Notes under the pieces: generated by a model | What the model saw: the letters and a program-made list of their open reading frames with translations, nothing else | The model's database searches: none | Told to the model about the DNA's origin: nothing | Part shown: piece by piece, positions 29,122 to 39,147 of the stretch | Numbering within the stretch: position 1 is the stretch's first letter | Layout of the letters: every line of letters starts with the position of its first letter | Made by a program: the position numbers and the translations under genes | Assembly (NCBI RefSeq): GCF_030295935.1 | Contig: NZ_AP027362.1 | Span: 558,001 to 622,000, forward strand | Length of the DNA: 64,000 nucleotides | Direction of reading: 5' to 3' | From: Thalassotalea piscium | Lineage (GTDB): Bacteria > Pseudomonadota > Gammaproteobacteria > Enterobacterales > Alteromonadaceae

Positions 29122-30480
29122 TTAACCTAAAAGCAGTGTTGCTGTACCTAAAAAGGCAAAAATACCAACTACGTCGGTAACGGTTGTTAAAATAACACTT
29201 CCTGCTAAGGCAGGATCAATTTTCATCCGTTTAAGTAGTAAAGGTATAGCAACCCCTGCAACCCCTGCAGCAGTCATATTCATTAGCATTGCAAAAGCGA
29301 TAACCGCACCTAACATAAAATCTTGCTTCCAAATAGCAACAACAGCTGCAATCAATACTGCCCAAATAATGCCGTTTAAAAAGCCGACGGCAAGCTCTTT
29401 ATAAAGTAAAGCACGAGAGTTGCTTTCACCTATGTGTCCTAGCGCTATACCTCTGATAACAAGTGTTAAGGTTTGATTGCCAGCAACACCCCCCATACTG
29501 GGGACTAACGTATTTAAAATAGCAAGAATGGCTAATTGGGCAAGTATATCTTCGAACATTGATGAAACAGCAACAGCAAATAATGCGGTAATTAGATTAA
29601 CTCCTAACCAAATTGAGCGCTGTTTAGTACTTTTAAAGACAGGTGCAAAAGTATCGGCTTCATCATCAAGACCCGCCATACTCATCATTGAATGTTCGGC
29701 TTCTTCTCGAATGACATCGATAACGTCATCGATGGTAATACGGCCAAGCAAGTGTTTATTTGTATCAATAACGGGGGCTGAAAACCAATCGTAACGTTCA
29801 AATAGTTGCGCTACTTCACTTTCAGGGGTGTCAACATGTACCGCTTGTATTTCTTCTACGATTAATGTTGAAATAATAACATCAGGCTGAGCCGTAACTA
29901 TTGATGAAAGTGAAACAGAACCAATAAAGTGATCTTGTCGGTCAACTACATAAAAAGAATCTGTTGCTTCTGGTAAGTCACCTTTAAGTCGTAAATAACG
30001 TAAAACCACATCGACTGTTACATCTGGTCTGATGGTTATAGTGTCGGTATTCATAATACCGCCAGCACTATTTTCTGCATAAGAAAGTGCGGCTTCAACC
30101 CGTCCACGATCTTGTGAGTCCATGGACTTAATTACTTCATTGTATACAGTATCAGGTAGGGTTCTTAGTACTTCAACTAAATCATCTGTATCCATTCCTT
30201 CTGCGACAGCAGCTAATTTTTCAGGATGGATATTTTTAAGAATACCTTTTCGAACTTCTTCGTTAAGTTCTTCTAGGACATCACCATGGTGATCAGGATC
30301 GATTAATTGCCAAAGTACTGTACGGCTTTTACTTGGAGAAGATTCTAAAATTAGCGCAAGATCATAGGCAGGCATATTTTGCAGTAATTTGCGGACATAG
30401 ACAAACATCCCGCTTTCAAGTGCTTTGTTAACTTGCTGCAGTTTAGTATGACTGTATTCTTGCTCTAAAGCTTCCGGCAT
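29122..30480 (-). CDS. mgtE: magnesium transporter MgtE
   Basis: A 452-residue Mg2+ channel. The N-terminal superhelical domain (~1-130, with LAAVAEGMDTDDLVEVL) is followed by two CBS domains (~135-260), a connecting plug helix and five C-terminal transmembrane helices (~285-450) with the pore-proximal PSMGGVAGNQTL. The cytoplasmic domains sense Mg2+ and close the pore when it is high. Length is standard. The 304-bp gap upstream (30481-30784) holds a short TACCA-ended repeat but no Mg-sensing riboswitch that I can recognise. Confidence 0.93.
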   Translation of the reverse strand: MPEALEQEYSHTKLQQVNKALESGMFVYVRKLLQNMPAYDLALILESSPSKSRTVLWQLIDPDHHGDVLEELNEEVRKGILKNIHPEKLAAVAEGMDTDDLVEVLRTLPDTVYNEVIKSMDSQDRGRVEAALSYAENSAGGIMNTDTITIRPDVTVDVVLRYLRLKGDLPEATDSFYVVDRQDHFIGSVSLSSIVTAQPDVIISTLIVEEIQAVHVDTPESEVAQLFERYDWFSAPVIDTNKHLLGRITIDDVIDVIREEAEHSMMSMAGLDDEADTFAPVFKSTKQRSIWLGVNLITALFAVAVSSMFEDILAQLAILAILNTLVPSMGGVAGNQTLTLVIRGIALGHIGESNSRALLYKELAVGFLNGIIWAVLIAAVVAIWKQDFMLGAVIAFAMLMNMTAAGVAGVAIPLLLKRMKIDPALAGSVILTTVTDVVGIFAFLGTATLLLG

Positions 30481-30543
30481 ATCGTTACCTTGGGCCGTTA
30501 AAAACGAAATGAAAAGTTAAGTAATTATCGACTCAGTATGTTA

Positions 30544-30610
30544 TACCAACCTATAAATGAAAGTGATCTCTTAGCTACTCTAAGTGTCCGCTTCTTTATT
30601 TTAAATGGTA
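30544..30610. repeat. short TACCA-ended repeat, possible relative of element A
   Basis: A 67-bp segment starts TACCAACC and ends AATGGTA and contains AAGTGATC, as element A does. Flanks are TTA and TAA, so a clean target duplication is not present. It may be a decayed or internally deleted copy. The rest of the gap upstream of mgtE shows no gene. Confidence 0.35.
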
Positions 30611-30784
30611 TAAGTAATATTTGACTTTAATTAAATAATATCAATTGTTTAGTGTTATTTACAGCTTTATTAAGGTCTGTGAAGCTATTATTTCGCTTTA
30701 TCTGAGTGTGAGTGGTATTGGTAAGTGCTATGGTTTTACTAGGGGGGTGTTACCTTAAGCCCTTAGTTTCTAGTTGAAATAAAG

Positions 30785-31060
30785 CTATTCATCCTCATCA
30801 AATTTATCATTAAAAAGTTTGCATACATCGGCTAATGCTTTTTCTGCATCTTCACCTTCAGTAGTAATAGTCACTTCTTTACCCTGTGCGCCAGCAAGCA
30901 GCATTAATCCCATAATACTGCTCGCGTCAGCATCTTTTCCTGCTAAGGTAACGGTTACTTCAGCATCAAACTTGTGGCTTAATTGCGCTAACTTAGTGGC
31001 AGCTCTCGCATGTAAGCCAAGCTTATTAGATATCATTAACTTTTTGTTATATTTGGCCAT
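30785..31060 (-). CDS. ptsO: NPr, HPr-like phosphocarrier of the nitrogen PTS
   Basis: A 91-residue HPr-fold protein. The phosphorylated His17 is in KLGLHARAATKL, and the second conserved block is DASSIMGLMLLAGAQG. In the nitrogen PTS, PtsP passes phosphate to NPr, which passes it to EIIA-Ntr (PtsN). It is the last gene of the rpoN-hpf-ptsN-rapZ-ptsO cluster, 15 bp after rapZ. The acidic C-terminus (NDKFDEDE) is typical of NPr. Confidence 0.93.
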   Translation of the reverse strand: MAKYNKKLMISNKLGLHARAATKLAQLSHKFDAEVTVTLAGKDADASSIMGLMLLAGAQGKEVTITTEGEDAEKALADVCKLFNDKFDEDE

Positions 31061-31075
31061 GAATATTTGTATTTC

Positions 31076-31930
31076 TTACGTTGTTGATTTATCGATATCG
31101 CGATGGCGTGATTGAACATCGGCTCTTTCTTTACGTAAATTGTTTGCTAATAATTCAGCAATAAATACGGAGCGGTGCTTACCACCGGTACAGCCTATTG
31201 CAATGGTGACATAACTACGATTATTTCGCTCTAGGTGGGGTAGCCATGTCATAAAAAAGCTGTTTATTTGCCAGACGAATTTAGTCACTATTGGTTGAGA
31301 TGAAAGGAAATCTTTGACTGGCTGATCTAACCCGGTATAAGTTTTAAGCTCCTTTTCCCAAAAAGGGTTTGGTAAAAAGCGAGCGTCAAATACATAGTCT
31401 GCATCTTGAGGTACGCCGTGCTTAAATCCGAATGACTCAAACACAACAACCATAGTGCCAGTTTTTTTACCTAAAATTCGCTCTCTTACCAAATCTGCGA
31501 GTTGGTGAGGGGTTAACTGGCTGGTATTTATGTATAAATGAGCGCGACTAGATATAGGCTCTAGTAACTTTTTCTCTAAAATTAGTGCCTGATCTAAGGC
31601 AATGTTTTGTCTAATTAATGGGTGTAATCGGCGAGTTTCGCTAAAGCGTTTAATTAAATCAGAGTCATCAGCATCTAAATAAAGAATATTTAGTTCAACA
31701 GTTGTGGGCAGGTAATCAAGTATTTCAGAAACGTCAGCTGGGTCGTTAGGTAAGTTTCGAACATCTAAGCTGACTGCGACTGTTTCATAATCATTTATTA
31801 CGGTATGTGTTAACGCCGGTAGTAAATTTACGGGGATATTGTCAACACAGTAATAGCCTAAATCTTCAAGTACGCGTAGTGCGACACTTTTACCTGAACC
31901 TGAGCGACCACTCACAATGGTTAATTTCAT
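31076..31930 (-). CDS. rapZ: RNase adapter protein RapZ
   Basis: A 284-residue P-loop protein. Walker A is GRSGSGKS (residues 8-15), and the C-terminal RNA-binding half holds GCTGGKHRSVFIAELL. In enterics RapZ delivers the GlmZ sRNA to RNase E and so sets glucosamine-6-phosphate synthase levels for cell-wall synthesis. Whether GlmY/GlmZ exist here cannot be seen. It lies between ptsN and ptsO, the standard arrangement. Confidence 0.94.
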   Translation of the reverse strand: MKLTIVSGRSGSGKSVALRVLEDLGYYCVDNIPVNLLPALTHTVINDYETVAVSLDVRNLPNDPADVSEILDYLPTTVELNILYLDADDSDLIKRFSETRRLHPLIRQNIALDQALILEKKLLEPISSRAHLYINTSQLTPHQLADLVRERILGKKTGTMVVVFESFGFKHGVPQDADYVFDARFLPNPFWEKELKTYTGLDQPVKDFLSSQPIVTKFVWQINSFFMTWLPHLERNNRSYVTIAIGCTGGKHRSVFIAELLANNLRKERADVQSRHRDIDKSTT

Positions 31931-32002
31931 TTTTCAGCCTTATTTGGCAAAATGTGTAGCCAATAATAGTGTTTATCTATCAATGGCTATAGTGTTAAAA
32001 AA

Positions 32003-32455
32003 TTAACTGGCTTGTTTAATTAAATCAAACATTTCTTGCGCAGTAGTACTCTTTCGAATTTGTTTGCAAAGCTGTTTGTCGGTAAACAGCTCTGCGATAT
32101 TTTGTAATGTCACTAAATGTTCTTCGCATTGTTGCTCAGGAACAAATAATGCAATAAAAATATCAACAGGTCTATTATCTATCGCGTCGAACTCTATCGG
32201 TTGTTCACTAGTGGCAACTATTGCGACAGTTTTGTTTGAATTAGTTAATCGGCCGTGAGGAATGGCTATACCATTACCTATCCCTGTTGAACCCATTTTT
32301 TCTCGTGCCATCAAACTTGTTAATAATTCATAAGTTGATGAGTCGTTAAGTTCGTTAGAAGCTGCATCACAGATAACTTCTAGTATTCGCTTTTTACTTG
32401 TGGCTTGAACTGCACATAAAGTGCAGTTCAAGCTAAGTAGTTCAAGTAACTTCAT
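32003..32455 (-). CDS. ptsN: EIIA-Ntr, nitrogen-PTS regulatory protein
   Basis: A 150-residue EIIA-fold protein. The phosphorylation site is His67 in GNGIAIPHGRL. It is the terminal acceptor of the nitrogen PTS and in other species regulates K+ transport and metabolic enzymes according to its phosphorylation state. Length is normal. It sits between hpf and rapZ. Confidence 0.94.
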   Translation of the reverse strand: MKLLELLSLNCTLCAVQATSKKRILEVICDAASNELNDSSTYELLTSLMAREKMGSTGIGNGIAIPHGRLTNSNKTVAIVATSEQPIEFDAIDNRPVDIFIALFVPEQQCEEHLVTLQNIAELFTDKQLCKQIRKSTTAQEMFDLIKQAS

Positions 32456-32487
32456 GATACCGGTTTACTTAGCTATATTTTATAGCG

Positions 32488-32775
32488 TTAATGTTGAGTT
32501 ATTTTGCCTTTATATTTTAATATTTGGCGATCTAGTTTATCGACGAGTCGATCTATTGAAGTATACATATCCGCGTTATCGGCTTTAGCATGTACTTCTG
32601 TTCCGCTAAGGTTAACGGTTGCCTCCGCTATTTGACTATTCTTTTCTACTGTTAACACCACGTAAACATTATGAATTTGATCAAAATGTCTTTCTAATTT
32701 TGCGAATTTTGTATTTACGCTTTCACGTAATGCCTCGGTAATTTCAACATGATGACCTGTAAGATTAATTTGCAT
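32488..32775 (-). CDS. hpf: ribosome hibernation promoting factor
   Basis: A 95-residue short-type HPF (MQINLTGHHVEITEALR start; RLVDKLDRQILKYKGK end). It binds the decoding region of idle 30S subunits and helps form inactive 100S dimers. The frame can be extended to a TTG at 32784, but AAGGA lies immediately against that codon and 9 bases before ATG 32775, so the ATG is preferred. It follows rpoN by 28 bp, as in E. coli. Confidence 0.93.
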   Translation of the reverse strand: MQINLTGHHVEITEALRESVNTKFAKLERHFDQIHNVYVVLTVEKNSQIAEATVNLSGTEVHAKADNADMYTSIDRLVDKLDRQILKYKGKITQH

Positions 32776-32803
32776 AACATTCAATCCTTATTGTTGCGTT
32801 TAC

Positions 32804-34312
32804 TTAAAGTAAACTTTTACGTTGATTAGAAGGGGGAATAGATAAAGACTCTCGGTATTTTGCAATTGTTCTTCGTGCAACATTAATACCCTGCTCTGCG
32901 AGTAGTTCAGCCATTTTGCTGTCACTTAGCGGTTTAGCTGGTATTTCTGCAGCCACAAGTTTTTTAATCAATGCTCTAATTGCAGTTGATGAGCACTCGC
33001 CACCGTTTTCGGTACTTACATGGCTAGAGAAGAAAAACTTAAGTTCAAATATGCCTCGAGGAGTGTGCATATATTTTTGTGTTGTTACGCGAGAAATTGT
33101 AGATTCATGCATATCTACAGCTTCTGCAACATCGTTTAGCACCATGGGGCGCATCGCTTCAGGTCCATGTTCAAAAAAGCCTTGCTGGCGCTGCACGATA
33201 CAGTTAGACACTTTTAATAACGTGTCGTTGCGGCTCTCTAAACTTTTAATAAACCATTTGGCTTCTTGCAAGTTTGATCTAATAAATTGGCTATCAGTTG
33301 AGGACTTCATAGAGCGTGCCATTGAGGCATATTGCTGGTTTACTGACAATTTAGGCGCAGTATCAGGATTGAGCTCAACAACCCAACGACCATTTTTTTT
33401 CTCAACGGAAACATCAGGAATAACGTATTGGTCTTCACCTTTAATGACACTGTCACCGGGGCGAGGATCTAATGTTTGAATTAAGCGGATAACCTCACGG
33501 AGCTGATCTTCTTTTAAGCGAGTTTTACGCATTAATTGTCGATAATCACGACTACCAAGTAAATCGATATGCTCGCGTAATACTAATTTGCTTTCTTCTA
33601 GCCAGGGTGTTGATTTGTCAAATTGATTAAGCTGAATAATTAAACAATCAGAAATGCTACGTGCACCTACACCTATAGGGTCGAACATATTAATCCGTTT
33701 AATAACGGCTTCTACTTCATCTAGCTCTAGATCGTCAGCGCCTACACTTTCTAATATTTCTTCAGCTGAAACAGTTAAATAGCCAGCGTCATCAATAGCA
33801 TCTATGATCGCTGTGGCAATCGCGCGGTCTGTATCAGAGAAGGGAGTTAAGTCCATTTGCCAACGCAGGTGGTCTTGAATTGAATCGACAGTTTCGCCCT
33901 GATATGTGTAATCTTCGCTCGCAACACCTACGCCTGTATTTGATACACCGGCACTAAAACTTTCATCCCATGTTGTGTCTATATTTAATTCTTCAGGGAT
34001 CTCGTTTTTGTCCATTGCCTCAGTAGTGGATATTTCGTCTATCGTTGGTGTAGAGTCTTCACTGCCATCATTATTATCAGTCGTACTTGTTTCAGTTGTA
34101 GAGGCAGAAAAAGCATCATCGAAATTATCTGTACTACTTTCCTGATCTGAATTTGAAGATTCATCAACTTCTAATAATGGATTACTGTCTAACGCTTCTT
34201 GTATTTCTTGTTGAAGATCCAAGGTCGACAGTTGCAACAATCTTATTGCTTGTTGCAACTGTGGAGTCATTGTAAGTTGTTGTCCAATTCGGAGCTGCAG
34301 ACTAGGGCGCAT
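32804..34312 (-). CDS. rpoN: RNA polymerase sigma-54 factor RpoN
   Basis: A 502-residue sigma-54. Region I is the glutamine-rich start ([20 protein letters not shown]). An acidic, Ser/Thr-rich region II spans ~50-125. Region III holds the core-binding domain, the helix-turn-helix ([16 protein letters not shown]) and the RpoN box [10 protein letters not shown] near the C-terminus. It directs transcription of nitrogen, motility and other genes with enhancer-binding activators. It lies 69 bp after lptB on the same strand. Confidence 0.96.
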   Translation of the reverse strand: MRPSLQLRIGQQLTMTPQLQQAIRLLQLSTLDLQQEIQEALDSNPLLEVDESSNSDQESSTDNFDDAFSASTTETSTTDNNDGSEDSTPTIDEISTTEAMDKNEIPEELNIDTTWDESFSAGVSNTGVGVASEDYTYQGETVDSIQDHLRWQMDLTPFSDTDRAIATAIIDAIDDAGYLTVSAEEILESVGADDLELDEVEAVIKRINMFDPIGVGARSISDCLIIQLNQFDKSTPWLEESKLVLREHIDLLGSRDYRQLMRKTRLKEDQLREVIRLIQTLDPRPGDSVIKGEDQYVIPDVSVEKKNGRWVVELNPDTAPKLSVNQQYASMARSMKSSTDSQFIRSNLQEAKWFIKSLESRNDTLLKVSNCIVQRQQGFFEHGPEAMRPMVLNDVAEAVDMHESTISRVTTQKYMHTPRGIFELKFFFSSHVSTENGGECSSTAIRALIKKLVAAEIPAKPLSDSKMAELLAEQGINVARRTIAKYRESLSIPPSNQRKSLL

Positions 34313-34381
34313 CGAAATACTTATGTTCCTTTAATTATTAATAACGTTTATCGCATTAACTAATACTATAGTTTGAATATA

Positions 34382-35113
34382 CTATAGCGTGAATTGCTCA
34401 CCAAGGTATACATCTCTTACTGTTTGGTTGGCCAGTATTTGATTTGAATCCCCTTCTGCGATCAATTCGCCATGACTTACAATATAAGCGTGTTCACATA
34501 CATCTAAAGTTTCACGTACATTATGGTCTGTAATTAATATACCAATGCCTCGTTGTTTTAAGTGTAGAATAATTTTTTTAATGTCTCCTACTGAAATAGG
34601 GTCAACGCCTGCAAAAGGCTCATCAAGTAAAATAAACTTAGGATCAGCAGCCAAGGCACGGGCAATTTCTACACGACGCCGCTCGCCACCTGAAAGACTC
34701 ATACCTAAATTGTCTTTTATGTGGTTAATATTGAACTCTTCTAATAAATGTTCAAGCTTTTCTTGACGTTCAATCTCAGAAAGTTCTTTTCGTGTTTGTA
34801 AAATGGCCATTATATTGTCGTGTACAGTGAGTTTTCGAAAGATTGAGGCCTCTTGAGGTAAATAACCAATACCTTTTCGTGCGCGTTCGTGCATAGGGAG
34901 TAAGGTGATATCTTCATCGTTGAGTATTATACTGCCACTATCATTAGGCACTAACCCTACAATCATGTAAAACGATGTTGTTTTACCTGCGCCATTTGGT
35001 CCAAGTAAACCGACAATTTGCCCTTCTTGAACCTGCAAGCTTACATTTTTTACTACTTTACGGCCTTTATAAGCTTTCGCTAAGCTTGTGGCACAAAGAG
35101 TTGATATTTCCAT
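34382..35113 (-). CDS. lptB: LPS export ABC transporter ATPase LptB
   Basis: A 243-residue ATPase with Walker A GPNGAGKT (38-45), signature [15 protein letters not shown] and Walker B FILLDEP (~159-165). LptB2FG extracts LPS from the inner membrane and pushes it along LptC-LptA to the outer membrane. It begins three bases after lptA ends. lptF and lptG are not in the window, as usual for gammaproteobacteria. Confidence 0.96.
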   Translation of the reverse strand: MEISTLCATSLAKAYKGRKVVKNVSLQVQEGQIVGLLGPNGAGKTTSFYMIVGLVPNDSGSIILNDEDITLLPMHERARKGIGYLPQEASIFRKLTVHDNIMAILQTRKELSEIERQEKLEHLLEEFNINHIKDNLGMSLSGGERRRVEIARALAADPKFILLDEPFAGVDPISVGDIKKIILHLKQRGIGILITDHNVRETLDVCEHAYIVSHGELIAEGDSNQILANQTVRDVYLGEQFTL

Positions 35114-35116
35114 AAG

Positions 35117-35647
35117 TTAATTTTTATCCAACGCTTTGGGTTGTAATACAGTTTTTACTCGATTATTTTCATCACTATCCGCATCGCTATCGGCACTGAC
35201 TTGTTCCGTGACAAAATTGTAAGTAATTATACTGCCACTGACTTTGCTTCCTTCTTGGCGCAATTCTGCGTTACCAGAAATTACTACGATATTTTGGCTA
35301 GGCTGATATTTAATTTCATTAGCTTGTAAGTATATGGGCGTACCGTCATCAAGCTTTTGAGAAAAGGTTGCAGGATTGCCTTTGGCTATATATGTTTTTT
35401 CGTCGGTTTCGGTGTCAGTGATCACCTGTACTAAATCAGCTTTGATCCGTAACGTGCCTTGAGTGATCACAACATTATCGATATAGCTAAATATTTTATT
35501 TTTTAAATCAGCAGCCTGTCGAGAAGCATCGATATTAATTTCTTTTTTTAAGTCTAATTTGTCAGCATAACTTGTCGAAACTAATGCTGAGCTCATGCCT
35601 ACTATAATAAGGCTAGTTTTTAATACTTTTAAAAATGGTTTGTACAT
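35117..35647 (-). CDS. lptA: LPS transport periplasmic protein LptA
   Basis: A 176-residue protein with an N-terminal signal peptide (TSLIIVGMSSALVSTSYA, cleavage near residue 28) and an OstA/LptA beta-jellyroll (LKADLVQVITDTE-like strands; NIVVISGNAELRQEGSKVSG). It polymerises head-to-tail to carry LPS across the periplasm. The start overlaps the end of lptC by 35 bp, which suggests translational coupling. The C-terminal tail is acidic and low in complexity (ADSDADSDEN). Confidence 0.92.
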   Translation of the reverse strand: MYKPFLKVLKTSLIIVGMSSALVSTSYADKLDLKKEINIDASRQAADLKNKIFSYIDNVVITQGTLRIKADLVQVITDTETDEKTYIAKGNPATFSQKLDDGTPIYLQANEIKYQPSQNIVVISGNAELRQEGSKVSGSIITYNFVTEQVSADSDADSDENNRVKTVLQPKALDKN

Positions 35648-36179
35648 GTTCAGTCAACGTCATTTGTTTTGTATTTAAGTCTACAATTAGTCCTGAACCA
35701 TATATGGTGAAGTCTTTCCCTTCAATCATAATAGTTTGCTCAGAACTAATAATATTAGTATTAAGATCTAACTCTAAATACCGACCATGAATTTCTTGTA
35801 TTAAGCTTGATTGATCTGTTGCCGTTAATGTTACGCGATTTTGTAGCCGTACGCGATTATTACTATATAGAGTCCCTTCATTAGCTTTTAGTTTCCAAGG
35901 TGTTTCACTATTTTTTGTAAAAAGGGTGTACTGTGGAAATTCAAAGTGGGTTACAGATAAGTTTGCGTAATGCTCCATACGCTGCGCATCGATAATATAT
36001 GTTAGCTCACCTTGAGCATTATATATGTCACTATTTAAGGTCTCAGCAATAAAGTCTGGTGTCATTTCATTAGTGATCACTTGTTCTGTTTTTGTTTTTG
36101 ACTGAAGCCAGTCAACAACGCCATACGCAGCTAATGCTAGAATAAAAAAACAGATGGCGAAGCCGGTTAACCGTGTCAT
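35613..36179 (-). CDS. lptC: LPS export protein LptC
   Basis: A 188-residue bitopic inner-membrane protein. A single N-terminal helix (~6-24) anchors a periplasmic jellyroll (ITLTATDQ- and GLIVDLNTKQMTL-like strands). It receives LPS from LptB2FG and hands it to LptA. It overlaps kdsC by four bases upstream and lptA by 35 bases downstream in one operon. Confidence 0.92.
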   Translation of the reverse strand: MTRLTGFAICFFILALAAYGVVDWLQSKTKTEQVITNEMTPDFIAETLNSDIYNAQGELTYIIDAQRMEHYANLSVTHFEFPQYTLFTKNSETPWKLKANEGTLYSNNRVRLQNRVTLTATDQSSLIQEIHGRYLELDLNTNIISSEQTIMIEGKDFTIYGSGLIVDLNTKQMTLTEHVQTIFKSIKN

Positions 36180-36721
36180 ACACTAGCGCCTGTAGCAAAG
36201 TGTAAAGTGTTTTGGCTCAACATTATTAAATCGCAACATTCCCTTACCGCACCAAAGCCGCCTCTTATTGTGGTGGTATAGTCGGCAAGGTTCAAAATAG
36301 TGGGGTGTGCATCATTAACAGCAATGCTTAAGCCAACATAGGCCATACATTCATAGTCAGGCATATCGTCGCCAATATAAGCCACTTGATTAGGTTTTAA
36401 TGATAGGGCACTTAACATCTTTTTTAACGCGGGCAACTTATTTTCTTCACCTTGCACTATATGTTTTACATTAAGTGCTGTCATACGGGTCTGAACAATG
36501 TTTGATTGTCGGCCAGTGATAACGGCCACGTCAACGCCATTTGCACCTAATGCTTTAATGCCATAACCATCTTTTGTATGAAATGCTTTAAGCTCTTCGC
36601 CATCATTACCTAAATAAATGCGTCCATCAGAAAACACACCGTCAATATCACACACAAATAATTTGATATTTATTGCTTTTTCTATAATTGCTTGATTCAC
36701 TTCACCATAGAGTGTTTTCAT
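36176..36721 (-). CDS. kdsC: 3-deoxy-D-manno-octulosonate 8-phosphate phosphatase
   Basis: A 181-residue HAD phosphatase without a cap domain. The nucleophile motif is FVCDIDGVFSDG, motif II is AVITGRQS, and motif III/IV is VAYIGDDMPDYECM. It removes phosphate from Kdo-8-P, giving Kdo for the LPS inner core. It is four bases after kdsD and overlaps lptC by four bases. Confidence 0.95.
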   Translation of the reverse strand: MKTLYGEVNQAIIEKAINIKLFVCDIDGVFSDGRIYLGNDGEELKAFHTKDGYGIKALGANGVDVAVITGRQSNIVQTRMTALNVKHIVQGEENKLPALKKMLSALSLKPNQVAYIGDDMPDYECMAYVGLSIAVNDAHPTILNLADYTTTIRGGFGAVRECCDLIMLSQNTLHFATGASV

Positions 36722-36725
36722 TGTA

Positions 36726-37691
36726 TTAAAGTACTCCTGATTTTAGTAAATCGTGCATATTCATTGCACCAATAGGTTGGTTACTTGCATTGACAATAAT
36801 TAGTCCATTAATTTTCTTATCTTCCATTATTTTTAACGCTTGAGCAGCTAACATTTCTTCGCTAGCTACTTTGGGTTTTTTCGTCATAACGGAATGAATT
36901 TGGTCGTGGTGAATATCTACCTTTTCATCAAGTATCCGGCGCAAATCACCATCAGTAAATAAGCCGATTAATTCATTTTTATCATTAACAACAGCAGTCA
37001 TACCAAGCCCTTTTAAAGACATCTCCATTAATGCGTCGGTAATTTTAGCATCTTGATGCACAACAGGTAATCGATCGCCAGTGTGCATTATATCTGATAA
37101 ACGCAGTAAAAGGCGCTTGCCTAAACTACCGCCTGGATGAGAGAGTGCAAAGTCATCAGCCGTAAAACCACGTGCGTGCAACAGACTTACTGCGATAGCA
37201 TCACCCATTACTAAAGCTGCGGTTGTGCTGGAAGTGGGAGCTAAACCCAAAGGACAGGCTTCACGAGAGACTTTTATACAAACATGGGTATCGGAAAGCT
37301 TAGCTAGGGTAGAGTCACTATTACCAGTCATGGCTATAAGTTTAGCACCTATACGTTTTAATACTGGGATTATGGCTAAAACTTCACCGGTTTCGCCAGA
37401 GTTAGAAATAGTCATAACTACATCATCTTTGGTGATCATACCTAAATCACCATGGCTTGCTTCGCCCGGGTGAACAAAAAACGCAGGAGTGCCCGTACTT
37501 GCTAAAGTAGCCGCGATTTTACCACCTACATGGCCAGATTTTCCCATACCAATAACGATGACGCGACCTGTACAGTCAAACATTAACTGGCAGGCTTTAG
37601 TAAAACTGTCATCAATAAACTTTGTTAATTCATTTATTGCTTCTTGCTCTATTTGAATAACATTGAGAGCTTGTTGTTTAAAGTTTTTCAT
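36726..37691 (-). CDS. kdsD: arabinose-5-phosphate isomerase
   Basis: A 321-residue enzyme with an N-terminal SIS domain (VIVIGMGKSGHVGGKIAATLASTG split over ~45-70; SHGDLGM; TISNSGETGE) and two C-terminal CBS domains (~205-320). It interconverts ribulose-5-P and arabinose-5-P, the first step of Kdo synthesis. The length and CBS pair match KdsD. Confidence 0.95.
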   Translation of the reverse strand: MKNFKQQALNVIQIEQEAINELTKFIDDSFTKACQLMFDCTGRVIVIGMGKSGHVGGKIAATLASTGTPAFFVHPGEASHGDLGMITKDDVVMTISNSGETGEVLAIIPVLKRIGAKLIAMTGNSDSTLAKLSDTHVCIKVSREACPLGLAPTSSTTAALVMGDAIAVSLLHARGFTADDFALSHPGGSLGKRLLLRLSDIMHTGDRLPVVHQDAKITDALMEMSLKGLGMTAVVNDKNELIGLFTDGDLRRILDEKVDIHHDQIHSVMTKKPKVASEEMLAAQALKIMEDKKINGLIIVNASNQPIGAMNMHDLLKSGVL

Positions 37692-37713
37692 AAATTAGTT
37701 TAGCCTTAACTGA

Positions 37714-38694
37714 CTACCCTTTTAACTGACTAAATAATAGTACTTGATAAGCAATAAAGGTCATTATTAATACAAAACCTTTTACGCGTGTAATTCTAAA
37801 GTTACCGAAACGTCTACTAAAACAAAGAAAGAATAATAACAGGGTAACGCCAAGCATATAAGGTGCATCTCTTAAGGAAACATCATGATCTATGTCACCA
37901 GGGGCAATTAAGCCAGCTAATGAGAGTACCGCTAATATATTAAAAATGTTAGAGCCAATAATATTACCAATAGCTAAGTCATCTTCTTTTTTAATAATAC
38001 TTACAATGCTTGCTGCTAATTCAGGCAAACTGGTACCAATAGCAATAACAGTTAATCCAATCACTAAATCACTTACCCCAAAGGCAGTGGCAATAAACAC
38101 TGATGAATCAACTAAATATTTAGCACTAAGCGGTAATAATACCATGCCAATAATCAGCCAAAATATGGCATTAGGTGTGGTAGTTACCGGTACATCTTGC
38201 TCAGCGCTAGTTAATAAAGCGTCATCAAGCTTTTTTTGTTTGGAGTTACGTAGGGTTATTATTAATAAGGCCATAATATAAACGACAAAACCAATCATTA
38301 AAATTAAGCCTTCGATAAAACTAAAGTAATTATCAGCTAGCATAAAGTAAGCTAATGCTGTGATAGCTAATATTAATGGAATTTCTCGCTTTACTGTTGA
38401 AGATGAAACAGACAATGGTTGTAGTAATGCAGTTATACCTAATACTAGTGCAATATTTGTAATGTTTGAGCCTATTGCATTACCAATTGCTGTATTTACA
38501 TTGCCTTGTAGCGAGGCCGTTGTAGAAATCATCATTTCAGGAGCAGAAGAGCCCATTGCTACAATTGTTAAACCAATAATCATAGGCGATATGCCACAAT
38601 TTCTTGCAAGCGCAGACGCGCCAAAAACAAACTTGTCTGCGCTCCAAACTAAAACGACAAGGGACAATAATAAGATTAATATTTGTACAAGCAT
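37714..38694 (-). CDS. yrbG: YrbG-like Ca2+/Na+ antiporter (CaCA family)
   Basis: A 326-residue antiporter with about ten transmembrane helices and the two inverted alpha repeats: GSSAPEMMIS with AIGNAIGSNITN, and GTSLPELAASI with AIGNIIGSNIFN. It exchanges Na+ or H+ for Ca2+ across the inner membrane. I set the start at ATG 38694, which has AGGAG six bases upstream, rather than the TTG two codons earlier. It leads into kdsD as in E. coli yrbG-kdsD-kdsC-lptCAB. Confidence 0.92.
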   Translation of the reverse strand: MLVQILILLLSLVVLVWSADKFVFGASALARNCGISPMIIGLTIVAMGSSAPEMMISTTASLQGNVNTAIGNAIGSNITNIALVLGITALLQPLSVSSSTVKREIPLILAITALAYFMLADNYFSFIEGLILMIGFVVYIMALLIITLRNSKQKKLDDALLTSAEQDVPVTTTPNAIFWLIIGMVLLPLSAKYLVDSSVFIATAFGVSDLVIGLTVIAIGTSLPELAASIVSIIKKEDDLAIGNIIGSNIFNILAVLSLAGLIAPGDIDHDVSLRDAPYMLGVTLLLFFLCFSRRFGNFRITRVKGFVLIMTFIAYQVLLFSQLKG

Positions 38695-38835
38695 TAACAA
38701 CTCCTAAATTACAGCAAAATTGTCGCTGGTTGTTAGCAAAATAAGATGAATAATTTTAGTAGGCAAAGAAATGTCATTATATGTCAATCTTCAAGAGAAT
38801 AAAGGGGATATACATTAAAATTTTATTTGTTAATT

Positions 38836-38985
38836 AAGGCATGTTGAACATTTCTGTATATTTTTGCGGCAGATATTAGGGGTGTTGAACCTTACTGTGC
38901 ATTTTTACAGCGATTTATTTGGTGTTTATACAAGGCTGAATTAGGTAATGGGGTTGTTCCTCGTAACTCTTTTCATTGAAAACGA
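38836..38985. repeat. degenerate copy of MITE-like element B
   Basis: A fragment in reverse orientation to the 48562-48871 element. GGCATGTTGA (38838-38847) and a second end-like GGGTGTTGAACC (~38879-38890) are followed by ATTTTTACAGCGATTTATTT, GGTGTTTATACAAGGCTG and AATGGGGTTGTTCC. The terminal segment seems to be duplicated. It fills much of the 453-bp gap between yrbG and mlaF; the remainder (38990-39147) should contain both promoters, but I identify no clear motif. Confidence 0.65.
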
Positions 38986-39147
38986 AAACTAAGGCTAAGA
39001 TTAAAGCTAAATAACATTTGCTTACGATTAATCGGACCATTTTACTCGCTGCGTCAGAAAATTATTAATTATCTAATGCAGTAATGTGCTCGCTCAGGTA
39101 AAATGGCCTCAGAATTTTAAACATTAACATTGATGTTGCTTAATAAT

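Noticed and set aside
30481-30784. Mg2+-sensing (M-box) leader before mgtE
   Set aside because: The conserved M-box blocks are absent; only a short repeat is seen.
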